This document shows, in pieces, positions 20,201-29,270 of a DNA stretch of 64,000 nucleotides. The notes under the pieces were generated by a model. It was not told where the DNA came from, did not search any database, and was given only the letters and a program-made list of their open reading frames with translations. The position numbers were made by a program, and so were the translations under genes. This stretch comes from Pieris napi (taxonomy: Eukaryota > Arthropoda > Insecta > Lepidoptera > Pieridae). How positions within the stretch are numbered: the first letter of the stretch is position 1; each line of letters starts with the position of its first letter. Location: the NCBI RefSeq assembly GCF_905475465.1, contig NC_062241.1, positions 12,586,001 through 12,650,000 on the forward strand. Reading direction: 5' to 3'.

Positions 20201-21716
20201 TATATTTACTACCTTATGTGATATGTATATATTATTGGGATGTTCGGGGGTTTTGTTGTGTTTCCTCAAGGAAGTCGGTACGGAATAACTAAGGAATTTA
20301 ATATTATGACACTATCTGGTCAATATATTCTTGAAGTCTTGTTGTATGTACAAAAAATATAAACGATTTTAAAACACTGACTTTCACCAGTATAATACTC
20401 GAAACAGAATTAGTCTAAGCGTTACGACCAATCAGGCTCCAGAAAATAAACCACTTTAAACAACAATTATCACTAAATAAATTCAATGAATTAATCAATA
20501 AAGCTTTTTATAAATTTGACGAATACTTTAATGATCCTTGGGATTGATTGGTGGATTTGTATCCTTTCTTATTATGTAATTTTAAATGTTTTCAGAGCGG
20601 AGGAATCAGACGTGCTAAGTCCGTCAGTGTACGAGGGATTCGGTTTCGCGCACAACACCTACCACGGACCTACAAGGCACGTCCGAGCACCGCTCAACGC
20701 TCTAACGGACCCCGTGAGTACAAATATCTCTTTTGATTTCACCTGTCGAAGCTTGGAAGCATTTATTTTTGAGCTGTCCCGACAGACTTAGCTATTAGTT
20801 AGATTTTCCAATTTGATTTCAGATATCAAGCCTTCAAGCGGAAGAACAAAAGCCTCTTCGATTCACGGACTCTCCCACGCATTACGCGCACCCCTCCTCT
20901 TCCTCTGGCTACGGCCATTCCGCTCAACCGCTCTCCGGCACCTCCGGTCTCGGGACCAACTACACTTCGACCCAACCGACTCCCTCTCCCAGAAGAACCT
21001 CCTCCACTTCCGATCATTTAGCCGATTTGTACCAGAACTACCGAGAAAACTTCCAACCTTCCCCTTCCCAAGAGAGACAGGACTTCTTCTACAGACCGGA
21101 CTATTACGATAGAACCGCCGACTACGTGGTCAAACACCCGTACTACGGGTACGACGAGTGCTCCTTCGAGTACCGGGAATCGACCCCCGACTACCGATTC
21201 ACGCATAGACGGACCCCGTCGAACTCCTCCGCGTCCAATTCGCACCCGGAAGAATTCTCCCCCAAATTCCAAAAGTACCCCAAAGACTATCGCCCCAAAG
21301 GCGAGTATCCTCGAAAGAACGACTACTCCCTTCCGAGGGATTTCTATCGGGAGGAAGCCGAGAGACCGGCGAATCTGGGGCTAGAATTGGCACCCACCAA
21401 GTTACGGTCCAGTCTGAAAAAATACAAGAAGTCGTCGGCGTCCGGGGGCAGCTCCGGGGGAGGGACCCCCACCAACCCCACCCCGCCGGATAGCTTAACC
21501 AGCGAAACGGACAGCTCCTACGTTTCGGCGAGGGACGTCTCCATCGGGTCGCAGTCCAGAGTCAGGTTAGTCCCACTTGCGAGTTAGTGTTTAAAAGTTC
21601 CACTTACCTTATCTCCTAGTGATAATAGTGTGACTTGAATGTGAATCGTGTCTTACAGATTCAGTCCCGAAGCGTTGGAAGAAGGAGTGGTTCGTCGCGG
21701 CTCTCGGCACTCGTAG
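8138..21716 (+). CDS. slpr: slpr: mixed-lineage kinase (MAP3K of the JNK pathway), 5' part outside window
   Basis: This is a Ser/Thr MAP kinase kinase kinase that activates JNK kinases downstream of Rac/Cdc42. Exons join in phase: 8138-8277, 8670-8862, 9510-9685, 10658-10844, 16300-16467, 16692-16859, 19826-19915 (or -19864), 19993-20128, 20596-20713, 20823-21565 and 21659-21716. They encode, in order, DFGLAR and the activation loop (KTTRMSAAGTYAW), the kinase C-lobe (SDVWSYGVLLWELLTGETPY), a leucine-zipper coiled coil, a CRIB motif (ISSPLDFRHTLTV), a conserved ADGVKGKTWGPST block, and a long Ser/Pro/Tyr-rich tail ending VVRRGSRHS. The SH3 domain, glycine loop and HRDLK catalytic loop lie before the window. 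An alternative terminal exon lies at 17079. The family call is very secure. The symbol is by resemblance to the Drosophila gene. Confidence 0.92.
8284..8445 (-). repeat. LINE 3'-end fragment next to the exon A donor
   Basis: CTTTATTCATATAGGTAACA, ACACTTATGAACGTCAAA, AAGGGCGTAGAACGAA and GAACTGGCAATAAACTCTCC match 58745-58925 closely. It is most likely the 3' end of a LINE inserted antisense to slpr, starting within ten bases of the splice donor. Confidence 0.65.
8670..8862 (+). CDS. slpr: slpr exon B: kinase C-lobe
   Basis: The exon follows CTTCCAG and ends G before gtaagg (phase 1). It encodes VIKNSTFSHASDVWSYGV, then LLWELLTGETPYKGIDALAV and LTLPIPSTCPEPW. These are kinase subdomains IX and X, including the invariant Asp of SDVWSYG, and are almost identical to the MLK family. 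Confidence 0.95.
8863..9509 (+). other. slpr intron
   Basis: Flanked by good splice sites. There is a run of GGATATGGATAT-like and related short degenerate repeats at about 9040-9130. Nothing else recognisable. Confidence 0.7.
9510..9685 (+). CDS. slpr: slpr exon C: end of kinase domain, start of leucine zipper
   Basis: The exon follows ATTCCAG and ends AAG before gtaagg (phase 0). It encodes ACWHSNPRERPLFPEILEQL, with the invariant Arg of kinase subdomain XI in PRERP. It then encodes FHTMQDGWRIEIEEVLRDLR, which begins the MLK dimerising zipper. Confidence 0.94.
9686..10657 (+). other. slpr intron
   Basis: AT-rich sequence of about 970 bases between two well-formed splice sites. I see no coding sequence, and no repeat I can name. 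Confidence 0.7.
10658..10844 (+). CDS. slpr: slpr exon D: leucine-zipper coiled coil
   Basis: The exon follows TTTCAG and ends AAAG before gtaaga (phase 1). It encodes ELRCREEELTRAQLQQRLVE, then a Glu/Arg-rich helix, a QQPPQP stretch and the basic NKRKG. Regular leucines and alternating charge fit the zipper through which MLKs dimerise and autoactivate. Confidence 0.94.
12096..15005 (-). CDS. LINE ORF2: AP endonuclease and reverse transcriptase
   Basis: This 969-residue protein nicks target DNA and copies the element's RNA there. The N-terminal third is an apurinic-type endonuclease: TQNIRSVYKNIDAF, ILTECW, AIYRSPS, FLIGDINIDI and the catalytic tail TDHDSILI. The middle is a reverse transcriptase: ITPVHKGG and NYRPISVLTALSKILEKML, then SQFGFRMG, FLDLAKAFDTV, GVPQGSILGPSLFLIYINDL and the catalytic FTYADD at roughly residues 690-695. 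The C-terminal part, with WGGACKSHLIQLERAHRSLL, is typical of CR1/Jockey-type ORF2. No stop or frameshift interrupts it and every catalytic block is present. Whether it is expressed or active is unknown. Confidence 0.93.
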   Translation of the reverse strand: MARFIDNINNDIDNITVATAYSCDINNCNDLVKKSGNSLKIITQNIRSVYKNIDAFLAHIARLYFDPDIIILTECWLNDNKPIPSLKDYNSYFTKKCLNQNDGIIIYAKQNINCEIEEPNPKDANFLLAKIVPDIVLLAIYRSPSFYYTERFLNALNDIVKSIKSKNIFLIGDINIDIKPGNGDRNSNSYLNLTSELGFLPGHTYPTRLSNCLDHVMVKTVLQTSVIVINSTVTDHDSILINLSLNSKRTNTQCPSIVERVNFSEAIKYVELADFTFMTNKQDAESAATRFVEILSSAIKANTEKVRVPRRKKSLKPWMTPGLLRCIRHRDKLHLNLKRDPQNEILKITYKRYRNFCCSLLRKLKREHDKFLLKSAKSNKETWAAIKYVTDSSSKKSSADELIRNCNALDAVEDINSYFSNVGRELAEKLTGCKYNYICTRSNCLTNSFVLMPPDEVEVESLILSLKNDCATGWDSIPARFLKMVRHVIVSPLTILFQTCFREGCFPKVFKRSLITPVHKGGARDCVANYRPISVLTALSKILEKMLNVRLIQFLNRYNILSSSQFGFRMGMSTEDAVGSLIEFVTEKLDRKQKCLGVFLDLAKAFDTVSIPILVDKLERIGIRDSALLIFKDFLSGRVQRVKINNYISSDANVTFGVPQGSILGPSLFLIYINDLCNMSLTSCRLFTYADDTAIVFYGDTWTEIQNIAESGLQKVARWLRENLLTLNISKTSYIQFQTINSHMTDINLKIHICVSERNCTCINITKSNTIKYLGIELDNKLSWLPHIEIITARTRKLIWTFKKLRYAAEFELLRTVYFALVKSVIGYCVSVWGGACKSHLIQLERAHRSLLKVMTFKPYRFSTTLLYKQCELLSVRQLFVFNIIAKQHVHTPYNPEVCSNKRCIPNVLPTAKFRTTFARRQRAYLSVFLYNKINKKLNFYPLSLHDCKSIVKTWLLSLNYEETEDLFN
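15296..16009 (-). CDS. LINE ORF1, probably 5'-truncated
   Basis: This 237-residue protein is the element's nucleic-acid-binding chaperone. It starts with a long coiled coil (SQNESKFTSLQSSMREIL to LEKKIESLERT, about residues 5-75). A globular domain follows, with RNIPKITGENKDSL, DIYRTKSKTGHGAIIVELG and GKRLNYLARAFAQENGYKF, ending IRIDSEGDLNKLRLKQ. This arrangement is that of LINE ORF1 proteins with an FP25K-like C-terminal domain, a name I infer from its pattern. The frame continues open upstream of this Met for about 11 codons to the insertion junction, so the natural N-terminus has probably been lost. A gap of about 290 bases separates it from ORF2. Confidence 0.75.
   Translation of the reverse strand: MLAKANSQNESKFTSLQSSMREILTQNTEIKDSIAFVSKQYEDMKAKYEKLEKQRNEDRLYIDQLEKKIESLERTSASTKLELRNIPKITGENKDSLCKIASKAADVIDFPIQKQDIKDIYRTKSKTGHGAIIVELGSVILKDGIIEKARKFNKMNSANKLNTAHLSLEGPAKPFFISECLSPCGKRLNYLARAFAQENGYKFCWTSFGRTYLRQDEGKRHIRIDSEGDLNKLRLKQ
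16300..16467 (+). CDS. slpr: slpr exon E: CRIB motif
   Basis: The exon follows TTTTCAG and ends GCTC before gtgagt (phase 1). It encodes KFSKIRLLKKD, then ISSPLDFRHTLTV, which fits the ISxPxxFxHxxxV consensus for binding GTP-loaded Cdc42/Rac. TPPGSPAIMRAIA follows. The base composition is much richer in GC than the surroundings. Confidence 0.94.
16692..16859 (+). CDS. slpr: slpr exon F: conserved GVKGKTWGPST block and basic Pro/Ser tail
   Basis: The exon follows TTCGCAG and ends CCCG before gtgagt (phase 1). It encodes LPADGVKGKTWGPST, a block I recognise from insect slpr, followed by a His/Arg/Pro/Ser-rich low-complexity stretch. It can splice in phase either to 17079 (short form) or to 19826 (long form). 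Confidence 0.88.
17079..17446 (+). CDS. slpr: slpr alternative terminal exon (short isoform)
   Basis: After exon F (phase 1) this exon reads 122 codons including the TGA at 17444-17446. It contains SGSHDDLLYENDEPRRNRFL, CPMFTSAADIPHYDTVFG, EIKKNFLKSIRSNSLAGLLA and GSLSSDTTELLRDE. This frame has balanced composition; the other open frame here is Arg/Pro-rich and looks like a shadow. The acceptor is a weak NAGNAG (start 17079 or 17082). There are hardly any GT dinucleotides before the stop, so an internal donor is unlikely. A GC-rich 3' UTR with a poly(A) signal follows. The long form skips this exon, since exon F also joins 19826 in phase. Confidence 0.6.
17447..18812 (+). other. Probable 3' UTR of the short slpr form
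   Basis: This stretch has clearly higher GC than the neighbouring introns and no repeat I recognise. It runs from the TGA to the AATAAA at 18789. An AGGTTTAGGTTAGGTTAGG run (about 17798-17816) is a short TTAGG-like repeat, too short to be telomeric. Other open frames are short. Confidence 0.5.
18789..18794 (+). terminator. Poly(A) signal for the short slpr form
   Basis: AATAAA, followed 17 bases later by the GT-rich GTCTGGTGTATTC. The unusually GC-rich tract ends here. This supports a transcript end at about 18812. Confidence 0.5.
18813..19825 (+). other. slpr intron, no feature seen
   Basis: AT-rich after the poly(A) signal. In the long form it is part of the intron from 16860 to 19825. 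It ends in a pyrimidine-rich acceptor (TTTTCTTCCTTACACAG). Confidence 0.6.
19826..19915 (+). CDS. slpr: slpr exon H, with two possible donors
   Basis: The exon follows CTTACACAG and reads DFSPDEWGPEFPLGTSSRYS, then IPMPTLYSTE, ending G before gtatgt (phase 1). A second, stronger-looking donor (gtacgt) lies at 19865. It would shorten the exon to 39 bases with the same phase and remove 17 residues. Both forms join 19993 in frame. Confidence 0.75.
19993..20128 (+). CDS. slpr: slpr exon I
   Basis: The exon follows GATTCCAG and ends CACAG before gtgtgt (phase 2). It encodes YKFKKPSIIELVLYNMAALL, then GGVAAGYDVRVSNVSPLHPT. The Ala/Gly-rich hydrophobic middle looks conserved but belongs to no named domain I know. 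Confidence 0.88.
20129..20595 (+). other. slpr intron
   Basis: A 467-base AT-rich intron ending in ATGTTTTCAG. No other feature seen. Confidence 0.75.
20596..20713 (+). CDS. slpr: slpr exon J
   Basis: The exon follows TTTTCAG and ends GACCCC before gtgagt (phase 0). Phase from exon I fixes the frame: AEESDVLSPSVYEGFGFA, then HNTYHGPTRHVRAPLNALTD. The competing frame (KSVSVRGIRF...) does not fit the phase. Confidence 0.8.
20823..21565 (+). CDS. slpr: slpr exon K: Ser/Tyr/Pro-rich tail
   Basis: The exon follows GATTTCAG and ends GTCAG before gttagt (phase 2). It gives 247 codons of polar, low-complexity sequence: SPTHYAHPSSSSGYGHSA, then SDHLADLYQNYRENFQPSPS. Many Tyr/Asp repeats follow (FYRPDYYDRTADY), then a basic LRSSLKKYKKSSASGG, and it ends SLTSETDSSYVSARDVS. 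Proline-directed Ser/Thr sites are abundant, as in MLK tails. If the donor were not used, translation would stop after VRLVPLAS at 21587. Confidence 0.88.
21659..21716 (+). CDS. slpr: slpr last coding exon
   Basis: The exon follows GTCTTACAG. It completes the Arg codon and reads FSPEALEEGVVRRGSRHS, then TAG at 21714-21716. Acceptor and phase both fit exon K. Confidence 0.85.
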
Positions 21717-24175
21717 CGAAGGCTCACGAAGTTCGACGATTACCTCGTGTGATACACGATCGCACGGCGCGTCGGACGACGTTTCGGCCTCGCTTTAGAG
21801 GGTGTCTCGGAGATATCTCTCTTTCTCTCTCTCTACTCGCATACGGTTTGTGCTTTCCACGTTTTTGACTCGTTTGGTGGACCCTGTGCTAATATTGAAC
21901 GTTGTTCATGGCTTTTTGCCACGATATTTGAAGTGTAATCTCTTAGATTAATTTTTATATAACGACGTGATTAGGTATCAGAAATGGCTGACGGACGAAC
22001 TGATATTTAAGAATTTGATTGTCGTCAATGTTCCGATTTTCGAGAAAATATTTTACAAAAAAACTAAGCGTAGAAAAGTTTAATAAGAAAATGATATCGG
22101 TCACGCTTTTATTAGTTCACAATAAAATATGTTTTACACACGCACTCACTAAATGCCATTAAAATTGGGATTCGTTACACTCGCTCACCGCGATTGTATA
22201 CTTTAAGATGTGTATTAAACTCTCGTTAAATGTATAATTTGTGTTTTAGTGAAACAATTATGTTGACAATGAAATGAATGTATATGAGATTATAAGTTTA
22301 GGATTTGGCGGCTGAACGGTCTTTGAGATTTTAAGATAAATGATTTATATGCAAACTTATATTGACATGCTGAAAAGCTGTTTTGAGTCATTGATTTTTC
22401 AAAACAAACGGAGAAAAATATGTTTTATCGTCAGAGTTGTGAAGCAGAGTTGAAATAATGAAATCTGCCTTTCAAACCCTTTTAGCGTGTCATTTATTTA
22501 AAGACGGTCGCCTCGTACTCGAATATTTGTCAGGCACACGTGTACAGTGTAAATACGCAATGTACAAGCTTCATTTATTTAACTGGCATTTAAGATTTCT
22601 TAATAAATAGTACAAATATGTTAAGGTATGTAGAACTATATTCGTGTGTATATTTAAAACTATATCGCATTTTGTACAAAGTATTGATATTTTTTACTGA
22701 AATATCGTTTGGCTGGAGCCGTAGATACTAGAGTGATGTCATTTCATTGAATTAAAAAAATGTGTAAATTTTCTAATGAATTTGTATGTTTATGATAAGC
22801 GACAATGTTCAGATAATTTTTGGCGTATATCCGTGCCTTCAATGTGGAATGAGCTTCTCACTCCGGTGGCTATGGCACGATCGGCCACTCTGCGTAGTCT
22901 TAGTGGCTTTTGTATTCAAGTTATATTTAGGTGGAAATCGAAGTTACTAGTCGGCGTCATCATAAAAGATGCATTTTGTTGAAACGTGTTATTTTATTCA
23001 GATTCATATAATTAAAATTGTTTGTTTTTACCAGATCGCTTTTTCCTTCATGTGAGAAGAGACTTGGCGCTAAGAATGTTTCCCCTACGCTTTGGATTAA
23101 ACAAACGAATTTACTGTATATTTAATTACGTAAATAAGTAATAACAAAATAACACGTTTCTAATAGTTTCATTGTGACAATACGTTGATATTAAAGTCGA
23201 TATTAGGTACGCATTTTGTACTGTTAATGTTGGATTTGACGAGTTACGAGTTGTGATCGACCGAAGTCGCTAATATTGAGCGAAAGAGATATTTTTATGA
23301 TCGAGGAATTTGAAAACTTGCGTCGACTACCGATCGCTTACATTGTTCACTAGCGTAATTAAATGTAAGGTGTATATCAAAAGTAATATAAAAATTAGCT
23401 TTGATATGATTAGCGAAACCAGTGCCTCATGTTTGCTGGCGAAGTGTGGAAGGTCAGGAATTGGCATTTTCATTATTATATTTTGTATTATGACAGACTT
23501 TATGCAATGTGATTTAAATATCGCGGTTTTATTTGTGCAATATGCGGGAATTTTTTGCGTCCATTATTTTTATTTATAACGTCGTGAAACAGTATTGGAT
23601 ACAGTATTTCAATCAAGAAATTATTTATATGTATATATTTTGATCATTAAGTAGCGCGTAATTTGAGCTTGTCTGTGCCAATATTGCGCTTTGAATTATT
23701 TATTTAGTACAAACCAAAACCTAACCAAATTATGTTAAGAATCTCTCGTATTATAAGTTTCAGATTAGTCACAAATTGTTTTCTCGAGTCAACGTAACGA
23801 AACTGTAAATATTCACGGCGCAATTACTTAAAACGTCTAGTCTTACTTTTATTTGAGTTTTGTTTGGTTACAACGGTTTTGCGCTCTTTGCCTGTCATTG
23901 AAGACGTTCCATTTTTCTTATCTAATGGAATATAATAATCTGAATTTCTAGCAAAGATCTATTCAGAAGATGCTAAATTCTTACTTTAATCATAGAAACT
24001 GTCTTCTCTGTAAGAGTGCAAATCCGGGCATTCCATTATTTTGAACTAAACATTCCATGGTGGGGTGATATCGAGCTCGTAGTGAGCGAAAGTATTGAAG
24101 GTTCTGTGTGCCAATGTATTGGGAGAATGCCTTACGTCTGTACGTTAAACCGACAAATAAAATAGATTAAGCTTT
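21717..24175 (+). other. Probable long 3' UTR of slpr
   Basis: The sequence has less extreme AT content than the introns and lacks named repeats until the AATAAA at 24156. It also has an earlier AATAAA near 22121, so two end points are possible. TGTAAATA at 23804-23811 matches the Pumilio binding consensus, a regulatory hint only. A short stretch near 22830-22900 (VPSMWNELL) resembles a LINE tail by chance or descent. Confidence 0.5.
24156..24161 (+). terminator. Possible distal poly(A) signal of slpr
   Basis: AATAAA in CGACAAATAAAATAG, at the point where the composition becomes more AT-rich. Not decisive without transcript data. Confidence 0.4.
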
Positions 24176-27100
24176 TTACTCTTGACTATTATTTAACCCT
24201 CACTTCCGTAAACAATCGGCAGACTGGCCACCTAGCTGATATTTGTACACTGTGTAGCATTTAGTGCATTTGTTTGGTCACAGCCAATTATAGCCTGCAT
24301 GTTAATTGTCAAGGTCACAAGATTTTTCCGGTTTCCATTGGAGGCAAAATATAGAAAGTAATAACATGTGCAATGTTTAATAATGCTGTTTTAATTGTAC
24401 CAAGGGTAAAATATTAAATACTTTATTTCCCTGCTATAGGAACTGAGGTTTCGAGAAAATAAAACATTTTGCTAAAGTATAAAAAGAACAATTTATTTTC
24501 TGCATAATTATAGTATGTAGTGCACATATAAAATATAAATTTACTTATAAAATCGTGTCTTAAAATTCTATTTATGTACACGTCTCAAAGAAAAATGTCA
24601 ATGATTTTTATCACAATTGTCCTTTACGAATGTCTAGATCTAAACAATAAGTGAAGCTTCGTTTAATCACTAGTTTCAAACCATTTGGTTTAGTAATTTT
24701 GGTTTTTAACCTCTTATTCTATAATCTAAAAATATTAACTGAATATATCACAAAGTATAAGTTATATATTCATAAATTTCTATGACTAGTGGAACATATC
24801 TTCGACAGTACCTTTAAAATTTTGTGGTTTTTTTTCTTGTTAAGGAAATAATTCATTATTACTGAATATACCGTAAAACATTACAAAATAAAGAAAAATA
24901 CAAAAGTCAACCCTCCGTACATTAATGGACGGTTTTTGTCGTTCTTCAGCATAATCTGGAAAACGTGAAGTGGAACAAAAATGTCTAATTATGTGACCTC
25001 CATACAGTAACAAATAAGTCAGCGAACATAAAACTGTCATGTTTTCGTTGTGAAAAGGATACTAAGTTTTATTTTCCACGGTTGAACGGCCACGCCTCAT
25101 CAACGGTTGCTTTGTTAGCGCCTCGTGGATCGCTGCCAAAACAACTACTTAACGACGATTTATCATAATATAGTATTATCGAAATTTTTACAAAAACTTA
25201 TACGATCTAATATGAAACTTCCAAAATCTTCATAAGATTCAGACCAATGTTTTCCAGAACAGTGGTTCTGGAAGCTCGTAAACCTCCATGAAATGAAGTC
25301 ATATGCTATCATAAATGTTTTTTCAGGCTAAATATTGAGTGTGTCAGTATGCAAAAGTCAATACAGGAAAAGTATTCAAATATTTAACAAAATATACAAA
25401 TAATGTAACATATATAAATAAACATAATTTTTCGTTAAACGAAAGTTTATAATAATCAATAAGCTTGCCATGCCAACAATGCACGAATCATACGAATATA
25501 GATAGAAAAGCATTTGCATATAAACATACGCCGAGCTAAAGGGAACAGTCAGATAGCAACGGAACTTTTTGCAAAAACATCAAATTGAGACTGATCAAAT
25601 GTTAAATTTTCCTATCCTCCTAAATTACGGTGCGTCCTAGAATAGTTTATAGCTTATTTAATTCCTTCCTTCCTCTTAGTAGTCGTGCCTGTTGGCAACT
25701 CCAAATTCTTAGAAATCAACTAGTCAAAGCGGCATGTTCAACTTTGGTATTAACGAAATAACAGGTAATGGTTTTTCAATTAAACAGATCCTAAACACAC
25801 CCGTGACGTGGTAAAATATTCCCCTATATTTTGACCGCGATCTAAACTGCTATTGTTACAACTGTACAAATAGGCATGTTACCGAAGCAAACTTGTTTTT
25901 GTTCCTGCCATAAATAGTCTACGCACCGTTTCAACGAAGAATCCATGCCTCTACCTAGATTACGTATAACCTTATCAATTTAAATAAATTTCACGAAACA
26001 CCAGTCGGTTTGAAAACTCGTTTTAACAATAATTAATACACGGAACTCGATCAAAAGTAGCAATGAGCGCAGACGGCACCAATTTCGGTTCATTATTATA
26101 TATTTTACCACATTGGTATTAAGTATACAATTTAACTACATGCGTATCGTAATAAAAAAAATGGGTTTTACAATTCAAACTATCGTATTGTTTCAGTGAT
26201 AATAGATATCGTCGAAAAAAAAGTCCATCAAAAATAACGTTGGAAAACAATTTGAAACAACTATCCACAAAGATACCTTTATCCGATATTACTAGGACAA
26301 ACCCAAACGTCTGCCCTATGGGAGGATTATTCAAATAAGTTCCGAATATTTGTTCATTGATTTATCAGTTAGAGAAGAACACGTCAAAACAGTTATGCGA
26401 TGTGTTTTACGGTGTTCAGAAAAACCTTCATATTAAAAAAGTTTATGATAAACACCACTAGTCTACATAAGATATTAAATTTAATGTACGTTTCCAACGA
26501 CCAAGAATAAATTGACTTATTAAATGAAGCAGTTTATTGATCACAAGACATTCATTATATTAATCAATGTGCAAAACCATTGTAGTAACTAAATAAAAAG
26601 AGTCTTAGTATCATGGCATCCTTGAAAACCTAATTAGTTAAAGTAATCAGTCTTTAAGTATTTGAGATCGAGACGGTTTGCGCCGAAGAGCTAAGCCGAG
26701 GAAAGGTCGTCGACATAAGTTCAGACGAATATTTATAGCCAATGACCTTGAAAAGGACAGATGAGACGACGGCTCCACCGAGTATGAAAAGGAAAATCAA
26801 TATATTCAGCCAGTTGACTGTTAGATCTTTTTTACTGTATTAGTTGGCATTATCAACTGTTATCTTTCTATATTGATTAGTTTAGTTCAACAAAATGTTG
26901 TAAATGTTACGTTATAACTATATTATTGTACGTTTATCGCAAATATTGCCATGAAATTAAAATATTTATTATTAATAGGTAGGTTGTAAAGAACGTTAAC
27001 GATACGCGTGGTTTCCAATATTTTATAGCCTATCGCTGCACTTTAAATTTGAACATAATATATGATTTGAAATCGCCAACGATGTTTAGCCACGCCATGG

Positions 27101-27720
27101 ACTTAATTTAATTCTAAGGACAATATTTTTTATGTTTATGTTGATTTGTGGCAGTAATTTGAATTAGTCATAGTGGCTTTTCTACCATTGTACTTTCATA
27201 TCTAATCTTTTTCCTGGAGCGCAAACACGCCACGATAATATACATTTCTTATGTAGGCATCTACAACAATTCAGAATTAATTATTAGCATTTCTACCGTT
27301 TTGTGAAACCTTTTAACTTTAAATGTGAACACATCCTAAAGTCACCATCAGATAGGGGGGACTTGGTTTTCGTGAATACGGTTTAGTGATCGTTATTTTG
27401 AGCGTGACTTACAGCGAAAAGATTGTTTAAATAGAAAAAATACTAATGTCGGCGTACACAATGATGGTGGCTATAAAACTGAGGTAATATAAACAAATAA
27501 AATCTTATTTTCGTTCTCTACTACACAACATGCAATATTCAAGCAATTTTACACAGCGGACCTGCCGTTGAACAATACAAATAAAATACTAGTATAATGT
27601 AAATGTTAACTACTGCCACAAATAATAATTATACTTATTATGAATATTATGTATATTATTATACGTAGATAGGGGTGGGATGAGGATTTGAATATAGAAA
27701 ATCAATAGAGAAATATACAA
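24176..27720. other. Spacer between slpr and the ELAV-like gene
   Basis: About 3.5 kb of AT-rich sequence between two convergent genes. I find no exon, RNA gene or repeat I can name in it. The open frames are short and lack codon bias. Confidence 0.6.
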
Positions 27721-28139
27721 TACACAATATTTAAACATGAAGTTTATTAAAGATTAAAAAAAACATACAATGCTTGTTTACACAAAATAAAATACCTGGA
27801 GGGTTCAGGCGGAGAGGGCAACAGGCAGGCTATCCCTGCTCCAACCATAATACATACAATTCGACAGGGCCATACATAGTCAAATAATAAGATACCATAT
27901 CATATGATAAAGTACACATATAAGATAATGTTAAGCCAACTCTACTCACAGGTAGTCATGTTGCGCTCTTGCCAGTAGAAAACTATATTAAATCTTACAA
28001 AAATACTTATGTGACTAATTTGAAATGCACATAGAGGATCTCACGTCTCGACTACAAAAATATTCTTGAGATTGGAATGAAAATCTTTAAGCTTTGGGCC
28101 TCCCAACAATCACAAACGGCGTTTATAACGTCCGTTAAC
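27721..28139 (-). other. Probable 3' UTR of the ELAV-like gene
   Basis: This lies downstream of the stop on the minus strand and reaches an AATAAA at 27743-27748. Its composition is more even than the spacer beyond. The transcript end is inferred only from this signal. Confidence 0.5.
27743..27748 (-). terminator. Poly(A) signal of the ELAV-like gene
   Basis: AATAAA on the minus strand, about 390 bases after the stop codon. Confidence 0.45.
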
Positions 28140-29270
28140 CTACATATTATTTCTCTTTTGCGTCTTAAAGCTAACAGAAAGAACCTGTCCATTGAGCGTG
28201 TAGCCATTCAGGGCCTGGATGGCCATAGCAGCTTCATCATACTCACGCATGTTGACAAATGCAAAACCTTTGTTTTTCTTTGTCTCTGGATCCTTGATCA
28301 CTTTTATTGAATCTATTGCACCATATGGGCCAAAGAGCTGCCACAGTGCTAACTCTTCTGTGTCTTCACCAATGTTGTATACATACACTGTTGTTTGGTG
28401 TGGAACTGCAGTTGTACCTAGGAGAGGGACAGGACTTGCCGGAGCTCCCAGTAATGGTATTGGTGTGTGATTGGTTGCAGCCATTGGATTAAAGCGCTGT
28501 TGGCCTTTATTTATAAAAGGTAGAGCTTTTCCAGGTGACGGTAATAATGGAGGAGGTGAAGCCTGGGGAAAGCCAGGTGCAAATGCGGCTGGTCGTGATC
28601 CAAATGCTGCGCTTAAGTTAGTACCATTAAATGCTGGAGTAGTGCCGTTAAAGACAGCCGTCGCACCGTTATATGCAATGGGTGCAGCTGACATGCCAAT
28701 TCTCTGAATGGGCCTCATTACAGTTTTGTTTGCATTGGGTTTATTTGCAAATTTGACTACAATCGGCCCCGCACCAGGAATGGGTGTCTGACCATTCAGG
28801 TTGTGGATAGCATCCTCTGCTTGCTGTCTGGCTTCATAGCACACGAAACCGATCCCTTGCGAGACGCGACTATTAGTAATATTACCGAATTGATTAAAAA
28901 GATTGTTGAGCCGCTCCAAAGTCATATCTGGAGGTAGGTTACTGATGTAGAGATTCGATTCCGTATCCGGCTTATGGCTTACTTTGTTTTCGGGATTGAG
29001 GAGCGCGAATGAGACTTTAAGAGTCTTCCCCTGCATTAAGAGGCCGTTAAAAGCAGCGCGCGCCTTCTCGGCATCCTCGTGCTTCTCATACTCGACGAAG
29101 CCGTACCCTCTGTTGGCTATAAGCTTACAACTCTCGATCTTTCCCATCGCCGAGAAGAGAGCATACATCATATCACGTGTCATCAGCTCCGGAATATAAT
29201 TGACCATGAGTTTGGTCGGTGACACATTGGCGTCGACGCCGCCATTCTCATTCATTTCGTTTTTTATCAT
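28140..29270 (-). CDS. ELAV/Hu-type RNA-binding protein, three RRMs, intronless
   Basis: A single 376-residue open frame without introns. It binds RNA, probably U/AU-rich elements, to control mRNA stability or splicing. RRM1 (about 19-90) has RNP2 LMVNYI (21-26) and RNP1 RGYGFVEY (54-61). RRM2 (about 105-176) has LYISNL (107-112) and QGIGFVCY (138-145). RRM3 (about 293-370) has VYVYNI (295-300) and NKGFAFVN (333-340), then NGYTLNGQVLSVSFKTQKR, which is close to Hu proteins. The linker (180-290) is Ala/Pro/Phe-rich with repeats of FNGT and PLLG. The loop before RNP1 is shorter than usual in both RRM1 and RRM2. The intronless form suggests descent from a retrocopy, although all three RRMs look intact. 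The paralogue is uncertain, so no symbol is given. Confidence 0.9.
   Translation of the reverse strand: MIKNEMNENGGVDANVSPTKLMVNYIPELMTRDMMYALFSAMGKIESCKLIANRGYGFVEYEKHEDAEKARAAFNGLLMQGKTLKVSFALLNPENKVSHKPDTESNLYISNLPPDMTLERLNNLFNQFGNITNSRVSQGIGFVCYEARQQAEDAIHNLNGQTPIPGAGPIVVKFANKPNANKTVMRPIQRIGMSAAPIAYNGATAVFNGTTPAFNGTNLSAAFGSRPAAFAPGFPQASPPPLLPSPGKALPFINKGQQRFNPMAATNHTPIPLLGAPASPVPLLGTTAVPHQTTVYVYNIGEDTEELALWQLFGPYGAIDSIKVIKDPETKKNKGFAFVNMREYDEAAMAIQALNGYTLNGQVLSVSFKTQKRNNM

Noticed and set aside
20548..20736. Alternative slpr frame in exon J
   Set aside because: It needs a phase that the exon I donor does not provide; the chosen frame joins both neighbours.
28219..28707. Plus-strand frames over the ELAV-like gene
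   Set aside because: Antisense shadows of the RRM-coding frame.
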